From Candidatus Woesearchaeota archaeon UBA153 (GTDB taxonomy: Archaea > Nanobdellota > Nanobdellia > Woesearchaeales > UBA525): 12,923 nt of DNA. Below the pieces are notes generated by a model, which had not been told where the DNA came from, did no database searches, and was given only the letters and a program-made list of their open reading frames with translations. Shown in pieces: positions 1 to 7,853 of the stretch. The number at the start of each line of letters is the position of its first letter. Positions within the stretch are counted from its first letter, which is position 1. The stretch lies in contig DASH01000095.1 of NCBI GenBank assembly GCA_002503705.1, positions 1 to 12,923 on the forward strand, read 5' to 3'. The position numbers and the translations under genes are program-made.

Positions 1-1785
<1,785 letters not shown>

Positions 1786-1989
1786 TTAGAAGCCAACCAG
1801 TTACGAAAGTCGCTTTCCATTGCACGGTCCTCCTCGTTAATTTTTTCTCGATTTTCAGATTGTTAGTCGGAAGACTACCGGGTTTCGACCAAGAATTTAT
1901 CGTCATCGACGTAAATCTTATCTCATGTTCGTGATTTCGTCGGTTTTTCGTCCGTAAAGCTCTTATTTCCCACCATGTTAGTGCTTCGC
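1786..1989 (+). other. Post-23S spacer with T-tract and two stem-loops
   Basis: This 200-base spacer is AT-richer than its surroundings and has no credible gene. A T-rich stretch at 1837-1855 (TTAATTTTTTCTCGATTTTC) fits the oligo-T signals that end archaeal transcripts. A perfect 5-bp stem with a GGAA (GNRA) tetraloop lies at 1864-1877. A second hairpin spans 1895-1916, with arms ATTTA/TAAAT and CGTC/GACG and one bulged T. In archaea the 23S is excised from a precursor through a long flanking stem, and this region should hold its 3' strand. The 5' strand is outside the window, so that pairing cannot be tested here. Confidence 0.6.
1837..1855 (+). terminator. Oligo-T transcription terminator candidate after 23S rRNA
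   Basis: The run TTAATTTTTTCTCGATTTTC contains one six-T and one four-T tract about 50 bases past the 23S 3' end. Archaeal RNA polymerase terminates at such tracts without needing a hairpin. The two stem-loops follow rather than precede it, so they are not terminator stems of bacterial type. Confidence 0.5.
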
Positions 1990-2418
1990 ATGGGTCGTGA
2001 TTTCAAGAAGATGGAGGTTTGGCACATCTCGTACCAGCTCGTGCTCGACCTCTATCCGTTGCTCGGCCAGTATCCTGATTTCGAGCATCGGAACCTCGTC
2101 GACCAGACGAGAAGGGCGGTGACGAGTCTTCCGTTGAACATCGCCGAAGGCGCCGGTTGCCATTCGAACAAGGTCTTCTTGACGTATCTTGGTTACGCGT
2201 ACAAGTCCGCGAAGGAGCTTGACGTCCTCTTGTTGCTCTCGCGCGATCTCGGCTATCTCGAGAACGACGTCTACGATGTCCTGCAGAAGAAGCTCGAGGA
2301 GTTCAAGGCGAAGCTCTTCAAGCTCATGATGAGGGTCGAACAGGAGGTGAGCGAGGGCCGGCCGAACTTCCACTATTACCGTCCGGACTTGCACGTGCCG
2401 GTGGAACGCGTCAGCTGA
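1990..2418 (+). CDS. Four-helix-bundle protein, 23S rRNA-intervening-sequence (IVP) family
   Basis: A 142-residue, mostly helical protein. Hallmarks of the IVP / four-helix-bundle family are the N-terminal GRDFKKMEVWHISYQLVLDLY, the central LVDQTRRAVTSLPLNIAEGAG (residues ~34-54), and LLLLSRDLGYL in the third helix. The family forms small bundle oligomers and was named for proteins encoded inside intervening sequences of bacterial 23S rRNA genes. Its biochemical role is unsettled; nucleic-acid binding is suspected. I chose ATG 1990 over ATG 1975 because family members begin at RDFKK and because a weak TATA-like TCTTATTTC (about 1960-1968) then sits at the right distance for a leaderless mRNA. 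It lies 200 bases after the 23S gene and 63 bases before kae1 on the same strand. The last ~20 residues (HYYRPDLHVPVERVS) extend beyond the usual bundle. Confidence 0.85.
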   Translation: MGRDFKKMEVWHISYQLVLDLYPLLGQYPDFEHRNLVDQTRRAVTSLPLNIAEGAGCHSNKVFLTYLGYAYKSAKELDVLLLLSRDLGYLENDVYDVLQKKLEEFKAKLFKLMMRVEQEVSEGRPNFHYYRPDLHVPVERVS

Positions 2419-2445
2419 GAGTTTGTCGTCTCGGCAAAACGTGAG

Positions 2446-2454
2446 TTTTTTAAG
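2446..2454 (+). promoter_or_regulatory. TATA-box-like promoter of kae1
   Basis: TTTTTTAAG lies in a short AT-rich patch of a GC-rich gap, centred 32 bases before the kae1 ATG. That predicts a very short leader or leaderless mRNA, which fits the absence of a Shine-Dalgarno sequence before 2482. The six-T run could also help end the upstream transcript. Confidence 0.55.
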
Positions 2455-2481
2455 CGATGGTCGTTTTCCGGCTCGGTTCAG

Positions 2482-3486
2482 ATGATCGTCCTGGGTGTTG
2501 AAACGACGGCGCACACGTTCGGTATCGCGTTGCTGGACGTGAAGTCTGAGAACGAGAAGAAGGTACTCTGCAATCTCCGGGACGTCTATACGACCGAGAA
2601 GGGCGGGATGATTCCGGCGAAGCTCGCCGAGCATCACGAGGAGGTTTGCGGCACGGTTCTCGAGAAGGCGTTCGCGCAGACCGGCCTCTCCATGAAAGAT
2701 GTCGACTTGATCGCGGTGAGCAACGCTCCCGGGTTGGGTCACGCGTTGAAGATGGGCTCGTTGTTCGCGCGCAGTCTCGCGTTGCGGCACAAGAAGCCGC
2801 TCGTCGGCGTCAACCATTGCATCGCGCATCTTGAAGTCGCTTCCCTCGTCACGACGGCGAAAGACCCGGTCTTGCTCTATTGTAGCGGCGCGAACACGCA
2901 GGTGATCGCGTACGACGGCGGCAAGTATCGGATTTTCGGCGAGACGCTTGATACTGGCGTCGGGAACTTCCTGGACACGTTCGCGCGAGACTTAGGGCTT
3001 GGTTTCCCTGGCGGACCCGCGATTGAGCGGCTCGCCGCGAACGCTCGGCACAAAGACAAACTTTTCGCGTTGCCGTACAGCGTGAAGGGGATGGATGTCG
3101 CGTTCTCCGGGATCTTGACGCATCTCGAGCGGAAAGCGATCGGGAAGGAACCGGCGGAAGAGATTGCGTATTCCGTGCAGGAGGTCGTCTTCGCCATGCT
3201 CGTCGAGGTTGCGGAGAGGGCGATGGCGCATTGTGAGAAGTCAGAGCTCGTGCTGGGCGGCGGCGTCGCGTGCAACAAGCGCTTGCAAGAGATGGCGCGG
3301 CGGATGTGCGCTGACCGCGGCGCGTCGTGTTTTATTCCGGAGAATGGTTTGCTCGTCGATAACGCGGCGATGATCGCGTGGACTGGCTGGCTGATGCACG
3401 TGAAAGGGGGGATTGCCGACGACGCGGCGACGCTGGAGATTGACCCGTACGAACGAACCGATGAGGTCGTCGTCACGTGGCGGTGA
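2482..3486 (+). CDS. kae1: Kae1, tRNA N6-threonylcarbamoyladenosine synthase subunit (KEOPS)
   Basis: A 334-residue Kae1/TsaD-family protein. In archaea it is the catalytic subunit of KEOPS. It transfers the threonylcarbamoyl group to A37 of ANN-decoding tRNAs in the cytoplasm. Visible signatures are the N-terminal LGVETTAHTFGIAL nucleotide-fold strand-turn, the metal-binding HxxxH in NHCIAHLE (H112, H116), YCSGANTQV (133-141), the DTGVGNFLDTFARDLGL segment (157-173), GFPGGPAIE, the GGGVACN phosphate loop (259-265), and DNAAMIAW with metal ligand D293. Length is that of a stand-alone Kae1. There is no C-terminal Bud32 kinase fusion, so Bud32, Cgi121 and Pcc1 must be elsewhere. The start follows a TATA-like box with no Shine-Dalgarno. 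The usual SGGNTQV and DNGAMIA are SGANTQV and DNAAMIA here, both conservative changes. Confidence 0.96.
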   Translation: MIVLGVETTAHTFGIALLDVKSENEKKVLCNLRDVYTTEKGGMIPAKLAEHHEEVCGTVLEKAFAQTGLSMKDVDLIAVSNAPGLGHALKMGSLFARSLALRHKKPLVGVNHCIAHLEVASLVTTAKDPVLLYCSGANTQVIAYDGGKYRIFGETLDTGVGNFLDTFARDLGLGFPGGPAIERLAANARHKDKLFALPYSVKGMDVAFSGILTHLERKAIGKEPAEEIAYSVQEVVFAMLVEVAERAMAHCEKSELVLGGGVACNKRLQEMARRMCADRGASCFIPENGLLVDNAAMIAWTGWLMHVKGGIADDAATLEIDPYERTDEVVVTWR

Positions 3487-3590
3487 GCGACGATGATGAT
3501 GACGGTGATGGCGCGAGTTCGAGGGTGTGCGACGGCGCTGCGGGGGCGGTGGTGAAGTGACGACAGTGGAGCAGTACGGGTGAAGCGTTG

Positions 3591-4184
3591 ATGGAAGCGA
3601 GGAGGGGGTTCGACGCGTGGCATCCCGTCACGCATGTCTATCGGCTCACCAGGGATAATTGTTGCGGTCCGGCGACGGAACGTTCCGTCCTCGCGTCCGA
3701 CTACGGTGTTTTCGAGCCTGAAGGGCGGCTCGTCGAGCTGCTCGACCGGTATTATCGTCGTCACGGCTCGACGAACAGGGTTCGCAGCGACGGAACGAGT
3801 CCTTTGGCGCTCGCCGACCAGTACAAGCGGATTATCAAGCGGAAGACTGGTGAAGAGGTGAGGGTCTTCTGCAGCCGTCAGGGGAATCTCGAAACGCTCG
3901 ACTATCTCGTGTTCGAGCACCAGATGACGCCGACCTTGCACCGGTTCGTGCCGTCGACGAAGAAGGGCGTTCGGCGTTTCTCAGGCCATTATTTTCTCTT
4001 TGGCGGGCTGAGCGGCAACGTCGTCAACTATTTCGACGTGAACGGGGATGGTGGTTGGCGCTCGCTCCATCGGATTCCATTCCTCGACTTGTGGATGCGG
4101 AAGACGGGGGAACGATGGTATCTCGTCGTCCTGCCGGAGCGGTTCACGGAGACGAGTCTCCTCGGTCCGGGCCGGTTCTTGTAG
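3591..4184 (+). CDS. Papain/C39-like cysteine peptidase-fold protein
   Basis: A 197-residue protein resembling the Peptidase_C39-like branch of the papain fold. DNCCGPAT near the N-terminus puts the candidate nucleophile at C25. GHYFLFGG supplies candidate H133. NYFDVNGDGGW supplies D149, and it is followed by a FLDLW...WYLVVLP strand typical of the C-terminal part of C39 domains. The Cys, His, Asp order and the 16-residue His-Asp spacing fit. The usual oxyanion-hole Gln about six residues before the Cys is not evident; that position is Leu. There is no signal peptide or transmembrane segment, so it is probably cytoplasmic, unusual for this fold. I chose ATG 3591 because GGTGA at 3579-3583 gives a Shine-Dalgarno with 7-base spacing; a TTG lies one codon earlier. 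It follows kae1 by 104 bases, may share its transcript, and ends in TAG. Substrate unknown. Confidence 0.6.
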   Translation: MEARRGFDAWHPVTHVYRLTRDNCCGPATERSVLASDYGVFEPEGRLVELLDRYYRRHGSTNRVRSDGTSPLALADQYKRIIKRKTGEEVRVFCSRQGNLETLDYLVFEHQMTPTLHRFVPSTKKGVRRFSGHYFLFGGLSGNVVNYFDVNGDGGWRSLHRIPFLDLWMRKTGERWYLVVLPERFTETSLLGPGRFL

Positions 4185-4189
4185 CGAGC

Positions 4190-4222
4190 GCGAGGCGTGC
4201 GTGAGGCGCGTGTGAGGCGCGT
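4190..4222. repeat. 11-bp tandem repeat just after the peptidase-like gene
   Basis: Two perfect copies of GTGAGGCGCGT lie at 4201-4211 and 4212-4222. A third, diverged copy (three mismatches) precedes them at 4190-4200. A separate 10-bp direct repeat, CGTCGAGAAG, follows at 4235-4244 and 4252-4261. The stretch 4185-4290, between the convergent ends of the peptidase-like gene and lonB, otherwise holds nothing I can identify. Confidence 0.7.
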
Positions 4223-4290
4223 CAGGCGATCCCGCGTCGAGAAGCTCGTATCGTCGAGAAGAATTGAGAGTTATTGAGAAGAGGTACGTT

Positions 4291-4350
4291 TCAGAATTTC
4301 TTGATTCAAAATTTCTTGATTCGGAATTTCTTGATTCAGAACCTCTTGAT
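4291..4350. repeat. 15-bp tandem repeat (4 units) that duplicates the lonB 3' end and stop codon
   Basis: Four head-to-tail 15-bp units run at 4291-4305, 4306-4320, 4321-4335 and 4336-4350. Read on the minus strand each is ATCAAGARRTTYYGA. The first in the lonB direction is the real end of lonB (I-K-R-F-stop). The next three encode I-K-K-F followed by CGA, TGA and TGA, in the same frame. The duplication therefore copies the last four codons plus the terminator. Units differ at one to three bases, so it is not brand new. Confidence 0.9.
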
Positions 4351-6345
4351 CTTGGCGAGGATGTCTCGCTTGCCGGTCCAGTCGAGCGCCACTTCGAGGA
4401 CTTCTTCGATGCGTTCGACGGGGATGAGCGTAATCTTCGCGAGCTTCTCCTTGTTCAGGACGATGTCGTTCAGGTTGCTTTTCGGGATGATGACGTACTT
4501 GATGCCCGCTTCGATGGCCGCTTCGACTTTCGCGGTGACGCCGCCGATGGGGAGGACGTCGCCGCGCACGCTCAAGCTGCCGGTCATCGCGTACTCTTGC
4601 TTGATGGGCGCGTCGTTGAGCGCGCTGATGATCGTCGTCGCGACCGCGATGGAGGCGGAGTCGCCTTCGACGCCTTCGTACGTCTGGAGGAACTGGATGT
4701 AGATGTCGTACTTGCCTTGCAGGTCGCTGCCGAAAATCTTCTTGACGATCGCGCTCACGTTCGTGATCGCCTCTTTCGCGATCTCGCCGAGCTTGCCCGT
4801 CGCGATGACTTGGCTCTCCTTGCCGCCCGGCGTGACTTGGCTCTCGATGGGGAGGATGATGCCGCTGTACGAGCCGCCAGAGCCCATGACGGCGAGGCCG
4901 TTGACGCGGCCGACCTTCTTGCCCGTCGTGATGATCACGTTGTACTCTTTCTTCTGCTCGATGAACTTGTCCGCCATCTGCTGCTCCAGCGTGCGCGCGG
5001 AACTCTTCGCGCGTTCGACGTGGTCGGGCGTGACGAACTCGGCGTTCTCCTCGAGCGCGAGGTCTCCTGCCGCGCGAATCAAGCCGCCGAGTTCCCGGAA
5101 GCGCAAGGTGAGTCGTTGTTTCCGGTTGGCGCGCTTGCGCGCCTCTTCGATGATCGCCTCGACAGCGGCTCGTGAGAAGTGCGGGATCTTGCCGTCTTTC
5201 GTGACTTCCTGCGCGACGAAGCGCGCGATCGCCATCCGGCTTTCCGGCGTGTCCGGCATCGTCTCTTGCATGTAGACTTCATAGCCGTACCCGCGGATGC
5301 GGCTGCGCAGGGCGGGGTGCATGCTCCGGACGGTTTCGATGTTGCCCGCGGCGACGAGGATGAAATTGCAGGGGACTGGCTCGGTGCGCACCATCGCGCC
5401 CGCGCTGCGTTCGCTCTGGCCAGTAATCGCGTACTTGCCTTCTTGGAGCGCGGTGAGGAGCTCTTGCTGCGTGTGCGGCTGCAAGGTCGCGATCTCATCG
5501 ACGAACAAGACGCCCATGTGCGCTTTGTGAATCATGCCGGCGACGACTCTTTCGTGGGCGGGCGTGCCGAGGCCGCCGCTCTGGAACGGGTCGTGCAGGA
5601 CGTCTCCGAGGAGGGCGCCGGCGTGCGCGCCCGTCGCGTCGAAGAACGGGACTTGCGTCTTCTTGAAGTTGTCCACGACGAGTTTCGGCGGGATGGCGCG
5701 TGACTGGGCGTTCATCTTCTTGTTCAGGTTGACGCTCATGATGAACGTGGCGAGGAACACGAGTCCTCCGAGGAAGAAGGCGACGAACATGATCGCGCCG
5801 ACGGTGCTGTTGTAGTCGGTGGTGTACTTGTTGAAGATCCACCACGGGATGAGCATGGCGATGATGGCGATTGCGAAGAGGAGGACGTTCTGTCCTTTGA
5901 AGACGTTCGAGCTCTCCAGCTTGGCGCGCAGGATGAGTTCTCGCCCTTGGCCCGCCTTGACCGTCCTGATGAGCGGTTGGTTCTCGTCGTTCGGGTTGGC
6001 GAAGGCGAGCGTGTCGACGAGCTTCTCTTTCGGGAGGAGTTCCGCGAGCGCGAGGCCGAGCATGCTCTTGCCGGTGCCGGGCTCGCCGATGAGCAGGACG
6101 TGGCGCCGTTGCTGGCTCGCTTTCTTGATGATCTTCACCGCGCCTTCCTGGCCGATCACCTGTTCGATGATCGTCTTCGAGACGGGGAGCTCTTTCGTCG
6201 AGGTGAAAGAGAAGTCCGTCTTTGAGAGCGCGGGTTTCGACGAGGTCTTCGCCTTCGTTGCAGTCGTCGCCGTCGTTCGTGAGTTCCTCGTTCTCGAACT
6301 CGTCATTTTCGACGTTGAAGACTTCTTGACGGTTTTCCCAGCCAC
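4336..6345 (-). CDS. lonB: LonB, archaeal membrane-anchored ATP-dependent Lon protease
   Basis: A 669-residue LonB-type AAA+ protease that degrades misfolded and regulatory proteins at the inner face of the membrane. From the N-terminus: a Ser/Thr/Lys-rich low-complexity tail (1-45); the AAA+ start with Walker A GEPGTGKS (87-94); two transmembrane segments (~153-171 and ~183-204) inserted in the ATPase module, diagnostic of archaeal LonB; Walker B GVLFVDEI (278-285); an arginine-containing SRIRGYG (348-354); an ATPase alpha-helical domain; and a C-terminal S16 protease domain. The catalytic dyad is S563 in GVEGDSAS and K606 in GGVTAKVEAA. Their 43-residue spacing equals that of E. coli Lon. 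The start is GTG, preceded by GAGGG about 8-10 bases upstream and a TATA-like box at 6384-6391. ATG at residue 14 (codon starting at 6306) is an alternative that removes only low-complexity tail. The 3' end carries an unusual tandem repeat. Confidence 0.96.
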   Translation of the reverse strand: MAGKTVKKSSTSKMTSSRTRNSRTTATTATKAKTSSKPALSKTDFSFTSTKELPVSKTIIEQVIGQEGAVKIIKKASQQRRHVLLIGEPGTGKSMLGLALAELLPKEKLVDTLAFANPNDENQPLIRTVKAGQGRELILRAKLESSNVFKGQNVLLFAIAIIAMLIPWWIFNKYTTDYNSTVGAIMFVAFFLGGLVFLATFIMSVNLNKKMNAQSRAIPPKLVVDNFKKTQVPFFDATGAHAGALLGDVLHDPFQSGGLGTPAHERVVAGMIHKAHMGVLFVDEIATLQPHTQQELLTALQEGKYAITGQSERSAGAMVRTEPVPCNFILVAAGNIETVRSMHPALRSRIRGYGYEVYMQETMPDTPESRMAIARFVAQEVTKDGKIPHFSRAAVEAIIEEARKRANRKQRLTLRFRELGGLIRAAGDLALEENAEFVTPDHVERAKSSARTLEQQMADKFIEQKKEYNVIITTGKKVGRVNGLAVMGSGGSYSGIILPIESQVTPGGKESQVIATGKLGEIAKEAITNVSAIVKKIFGSDLQGKYDIYIQFLQTYEGVEGDSASIAVATTIISALNDAPIKQEYAMTGSLSVRGDVLPIGGVTAKVEAAIEAGIKYVIIPKSNLNDIVLNKEKLAKITLIPVERIEEVLEVALDWTGKRDILAKIKRF

Positions 6346-6383
6346 GAGACTCTACCCTCTCCCGAGGACGGAACGAAAGGGGG

Positions 6384-6391
6384 TTTTTAAA
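6384..6391 (-). promoter_or_regulatory. TATA-box-like promoter of lonB
   Basis: On the minus strand TTTAAAAA lies about 43 bases before the GTG start. That predicts a leader of about 15-18 bases, enough for the weak Shine-Dalgarno (GAGGG) seen there. It sits downstream of the large stem-loop that probably ends the lipoprotein transcript, so lonB has its own promoter. Confidence 0.6.
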
Positions 6392-6415
6392 GATATGCTT
6401 GGGGAGCGCCGCGTT

Positions 6416-6526
6416 GAAAAAGTCGTGCGACCCTGCCTTGGCGGCCTCTCGATACTCGTGTCCTGCAGGCTTGCGCTCATCGGATTGCGCCGCCTGACGG
6501 GGAAGCGGTGGCCGCCGCAGGGTCGC
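6416..6526 (-). terminator. Large stem-loop with U-tract, probable terminator of the lipoprotein gene
   Basis: The arms are GCGACCCTGC (6427-6436) with GCAGGGTCGC (6517-6526), and GGCGGCC (6440-6446) with GGCCGCC (6510-6516). Together they make a 17-bp stem interrupted by a 3-base bulge. The 63-base loop contains a smaller GCGC/AGGC hairpin. On the minus strand the stem is followed within a few bases by TTTTT (6421-6417). It starts 67 bases past the lipoprotein stop and lies before the lonB TATA box. The position and U-tract favour termination; a structured small RNA is the alternative. The rest of the 6346-6593 gap shows no gene. Confidence 0.55.
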
Positions 6527-6593
6527 CGCGGAGCGAGACTTTCATCGCGGCCCTTGGTGAGGATGAAAACGTAACGGTGTTTCAACTCGAGCG

Positions 6594-7328
6594 TCAGTAG
6601 TACTTGATCGCGCACGGGCTCTTCGCGGCGGGGACGATCGCGTCCGTGAAGACGTTGCCTGCGTCGTTCATCGTGACGTCGATGAAGATCCTGCCGAACT
6701 GGTAGCTGACGCCGTTCGCGTCAGTCGTGCGCGTGAGCGAGTCGAACTTGCTCTTCGGAATCATGCTCGCCGGGACCTTGATGACGTAGTTCATGTCTCG
6801 CGCGTTCGTCTCGTCGTCGATGAACTCGCCGAGCGTGCTGATGTCGCCGGTGAACTCCTTGAGCATCTCGCCGCGTTCGAAGACGAAAATCTGCTTCTGT
6901 TCGCTCGCCTCGCGGATCTGCACGGTGGTGCGGCCGCGCGGTTTCGTGACGCCTCGCGGGTTCGCCGTCGTCTCCGCCTGCACGTAGAGGAGGAGTCCTC
7001 GATAGTTGCCGTCCTGGAGGTCGTCTCTGCACTCAATGTTGATCGCGCTGATCGGGTCGTCCAGGAGGGCTTCGCGCGCGGCTCGCTGCGCGGCCTCTTC
7101 GGTCTCGACGCGGTCGCGCCAAGTGTCCGTCGCGGGCGTCGCGTTCGCCGATTCGTCCGGCGTCGCGAGCGCGGCGTCATCGTTCAGGGGTGCCGCGTTC
7201 GGCGCGCACGCCGTGAGGAGGAGCGCGAGGGTGGCGAGGAGCGCGAAGAGAACGGTGAATGAGGGGCTGGGCGCGAGGGTGGGCGCGTTCGTGACCGGTG
7301 AATGGCTGTTGTTCGACGTGGAGTTCAT
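6594..7328 (-). CDS. Predicted lipoprotein, function unknown
   Basis: A 244-residue exported protein of unrecognised family. The signal region has a long polar N-segment, a hydrophobic core (VLFALLATLALLL) and a lipobox LLTAC with acceptor C41. The mature protein would thus be lipid-anchored on the outside of the membrane. An Ala/Thr/Asp/Asn-rich linker (~42-70) is followed by a folded domain of mixed alpha/beta composition with two more cysteines (in INIEC and KSPCAIKYY), which could form a disulfide. I chose ATG 7328 because GGAGGTG (7341-7335) is a near-perfect Shine-Dalgarno six bases upstream; the GTG three codons earlier overlaps that site. A TATA-like box at 7376-7369 fits an 18-base leader. 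It lies upstream of lonB on the same strand but is probably transcribed separately. No catalytic motif is visible. Confidence 0.8.
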   Translation of the reverse strand: MNSTSNNSHSPVTNAPTLAPSPSFTVLFALLATLALLLTACAPNAAPLNDDAALATPDESANATPATDTWRDRVETEEAAQRAAREALLDDPISAINIECRDDLQDGNYRGLLLYVQAETTANPRGVTKPRGRTTVQIREASEQKQIFVFERGEMLKEFTGDISTLGEFIDDETNARDMNYVIKVPASMIPKSKFDSLTRTTDANGVSYQFGRIFIDVTMNDAGNVFTDAIVPAAKSPCAIKYY

Positions 7329-7334
7329 AAGGGA

Positions 7335-7341
7335 CACCTCC
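7335..7341 (-). promoter_or_regulatory. Strong Shine-Dalgarno that fixes the lipoprotein start
   Basis: GGAGGTG read on the minus strand lies six bases before ATG 7328 and is complementary to the usual archaeal 16S tail (ACCTCC core). It shows that this organism uses Shine-Dalgarno initiation as well as leaderless starts. Confidence 0.75.
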
Positions 7342-7368
7342 GATGACTGTTGAGTAAAGGCGCGATGG

Positions 7369-7376
7369 TTTAAAAA
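7369..7376 (-). promoter_or_regulatory. TATA-box-like promoter of the lipoprotein gene
   Basis: On the minus strand TTTTTAAA followed by CC is centred about 44 bases before the start codon. The same TTTTTAAACC string occurs upstream of the Tat-substrate gene at 9271, suggesting a shared promoter flavour. Confidence 0.6.
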
Positions 7377-7403
7377 TGTTCGCTGAAACTCGCGGAAAAG
7401 ATG

Positions 7404-7436
7404 CGAAGAATCCGGAACGTGAACGAAGAATCCGGA
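7404..7436. repeat. 13-bp direct repeat with 20-bp period in a divergent promoter region
   Basis: CGAAGAATCCGGA occurs at 7404-7416 and again at 7424-7436. The 20-bp period is about two helical turns, so a bound protein dimer or pair would lie on one DNA face. It sits between the lipoprotein TATA box (7369-7376) and the OB-fold gene TATA box (7463-7470), upstream of both. Confidence 0.65.
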
Positions 7437-7462
7437 GGCATCACGGTTTTTTCCTGACGAGC

Positions 7463-7470
7463 AATATTAA
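7463..7470 (+). promoter_or_regulatory. TATA box of the OB-fold/permease operon
   Basis: AATATTAA is centred 26-27 bases before ATG 7493, the classic archaeal distance for transcription starting at or next to the start codon. This supports a leaderless mRNA and argues against the upstream ATG at 7376, which would lie before the promoter. Confidence 0.65.
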
Positions 7471-7492
7471 CCAGTCAAGACCCTCCCCGAGC

Positions 7493-7849
7493 ATGCTCAA
7501 TGACCGCACACTCCTCATCGCGAGCGTCACCGTCTCGCTCGCCGGCATCGGCGCCCTCGCCATCCTCCTCGCGACGAGCGAGCTGCCGCTCGAAGGCCTC
7601 GCCACGGTCGACGCAAGCCGCGAGGGCGAGAGCGTTCGCGTCCGCGCGACGGTGACGAGCGTGCGGCACGCGAAGAACGCGAGCGTGACCATCCTCACGT
7701 TGAGTGAAACTCTCGAACGGAAAGCGGTCGTCTTCGACGTCGTCAACGTCACGAAGGGCGCGGTCGTCGACGTCATCGGCGACGTGCAGGAGTACCAAGG
7801 CGAGCCGGAACTTGTCATACGAAAACTTGTTGTCGACGGTCGACGGTGA
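7493..7849 (+). CDS. Membrane-anchored OB-fold protein
   Basis: A 118-residue protein with one N-terminal hydrophobic helix (residues ~7-27, LLIASVTVSLAGIGALAILLA). A compact beta-rich domain (~33-115) follows: RVRATVTSV, ASVTILTLSE, KAVVFDVV, GAVVDVIGDVQEYQGEPELVIRKL. This strand pattern, with a GxV...G-x-V-Q-E-Y-x-G-x-x-E-L-V-I ending, is that of OB-fold 'nucleic-acid-binding' domains common in archaea. With a membrane anchor, the ligand may be an ion, peptide or cell-surface component rather than nucleic acid. The start is ATG 7493, set by the TATA box at 7463. It ends 4 bases before the permease start, and its stop lies within the permease Shine-Dalgarno, so the two are translationally coupled. 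The last codons contain a GTCGACG tandem duplication (7832-7845). Confidence 0.7.
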   Translation: MLNDRTLLIASVTVSLAGIGALAILLATSELPLEGLATVDASREGESVRVRATVTSVRHAKNASVTILTLSETLERKAVVFDVVNVTKGAVVDVIGDVQEYQGEPELVIRKLVVDGRR

Positions 7850-7853
7850 GGCG

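Noticed and set aside
1786..1989. 5S rRNA or tRNA gene after 23S
   Set aside because: No 5S core and no T-loop GTTCRANYC with matching acceptor stem is seen; only simple hairpins are present.
1978..2829. 283-codon open frame antisense to the IVP gene and kae1
   Set aside because: It is a mirror frame from GC-biased codons, rich in Arg, Leu and Glu with no domain motif, and it covers two genes recognised with confidence on the other strand.
3487..3590. C/D-box guide RNA suggested by ATGATGA after kae1
   Set aside because: A C-box-like string is present, but there is no D box (CTGA) at a workable distance and no paired C'/D' boxes.
2877..3941. 354-codon open frame antisense to kae1 and the peptidase-like gene
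   Set aside because: Low-complexity Ser/Arg/Pro composition without motifs; it spans the gap between two real plus-strand genes, which a true gene would not be expected to do.
4264..5175. 303-codon plus-strand frame over lonB, with repeated FLDSEFLDS
   Set aside because: It is antisense to the protease domain of lonB. The peptide repeat only reflects the 15-bp tandem repeat read in the wrong direction.
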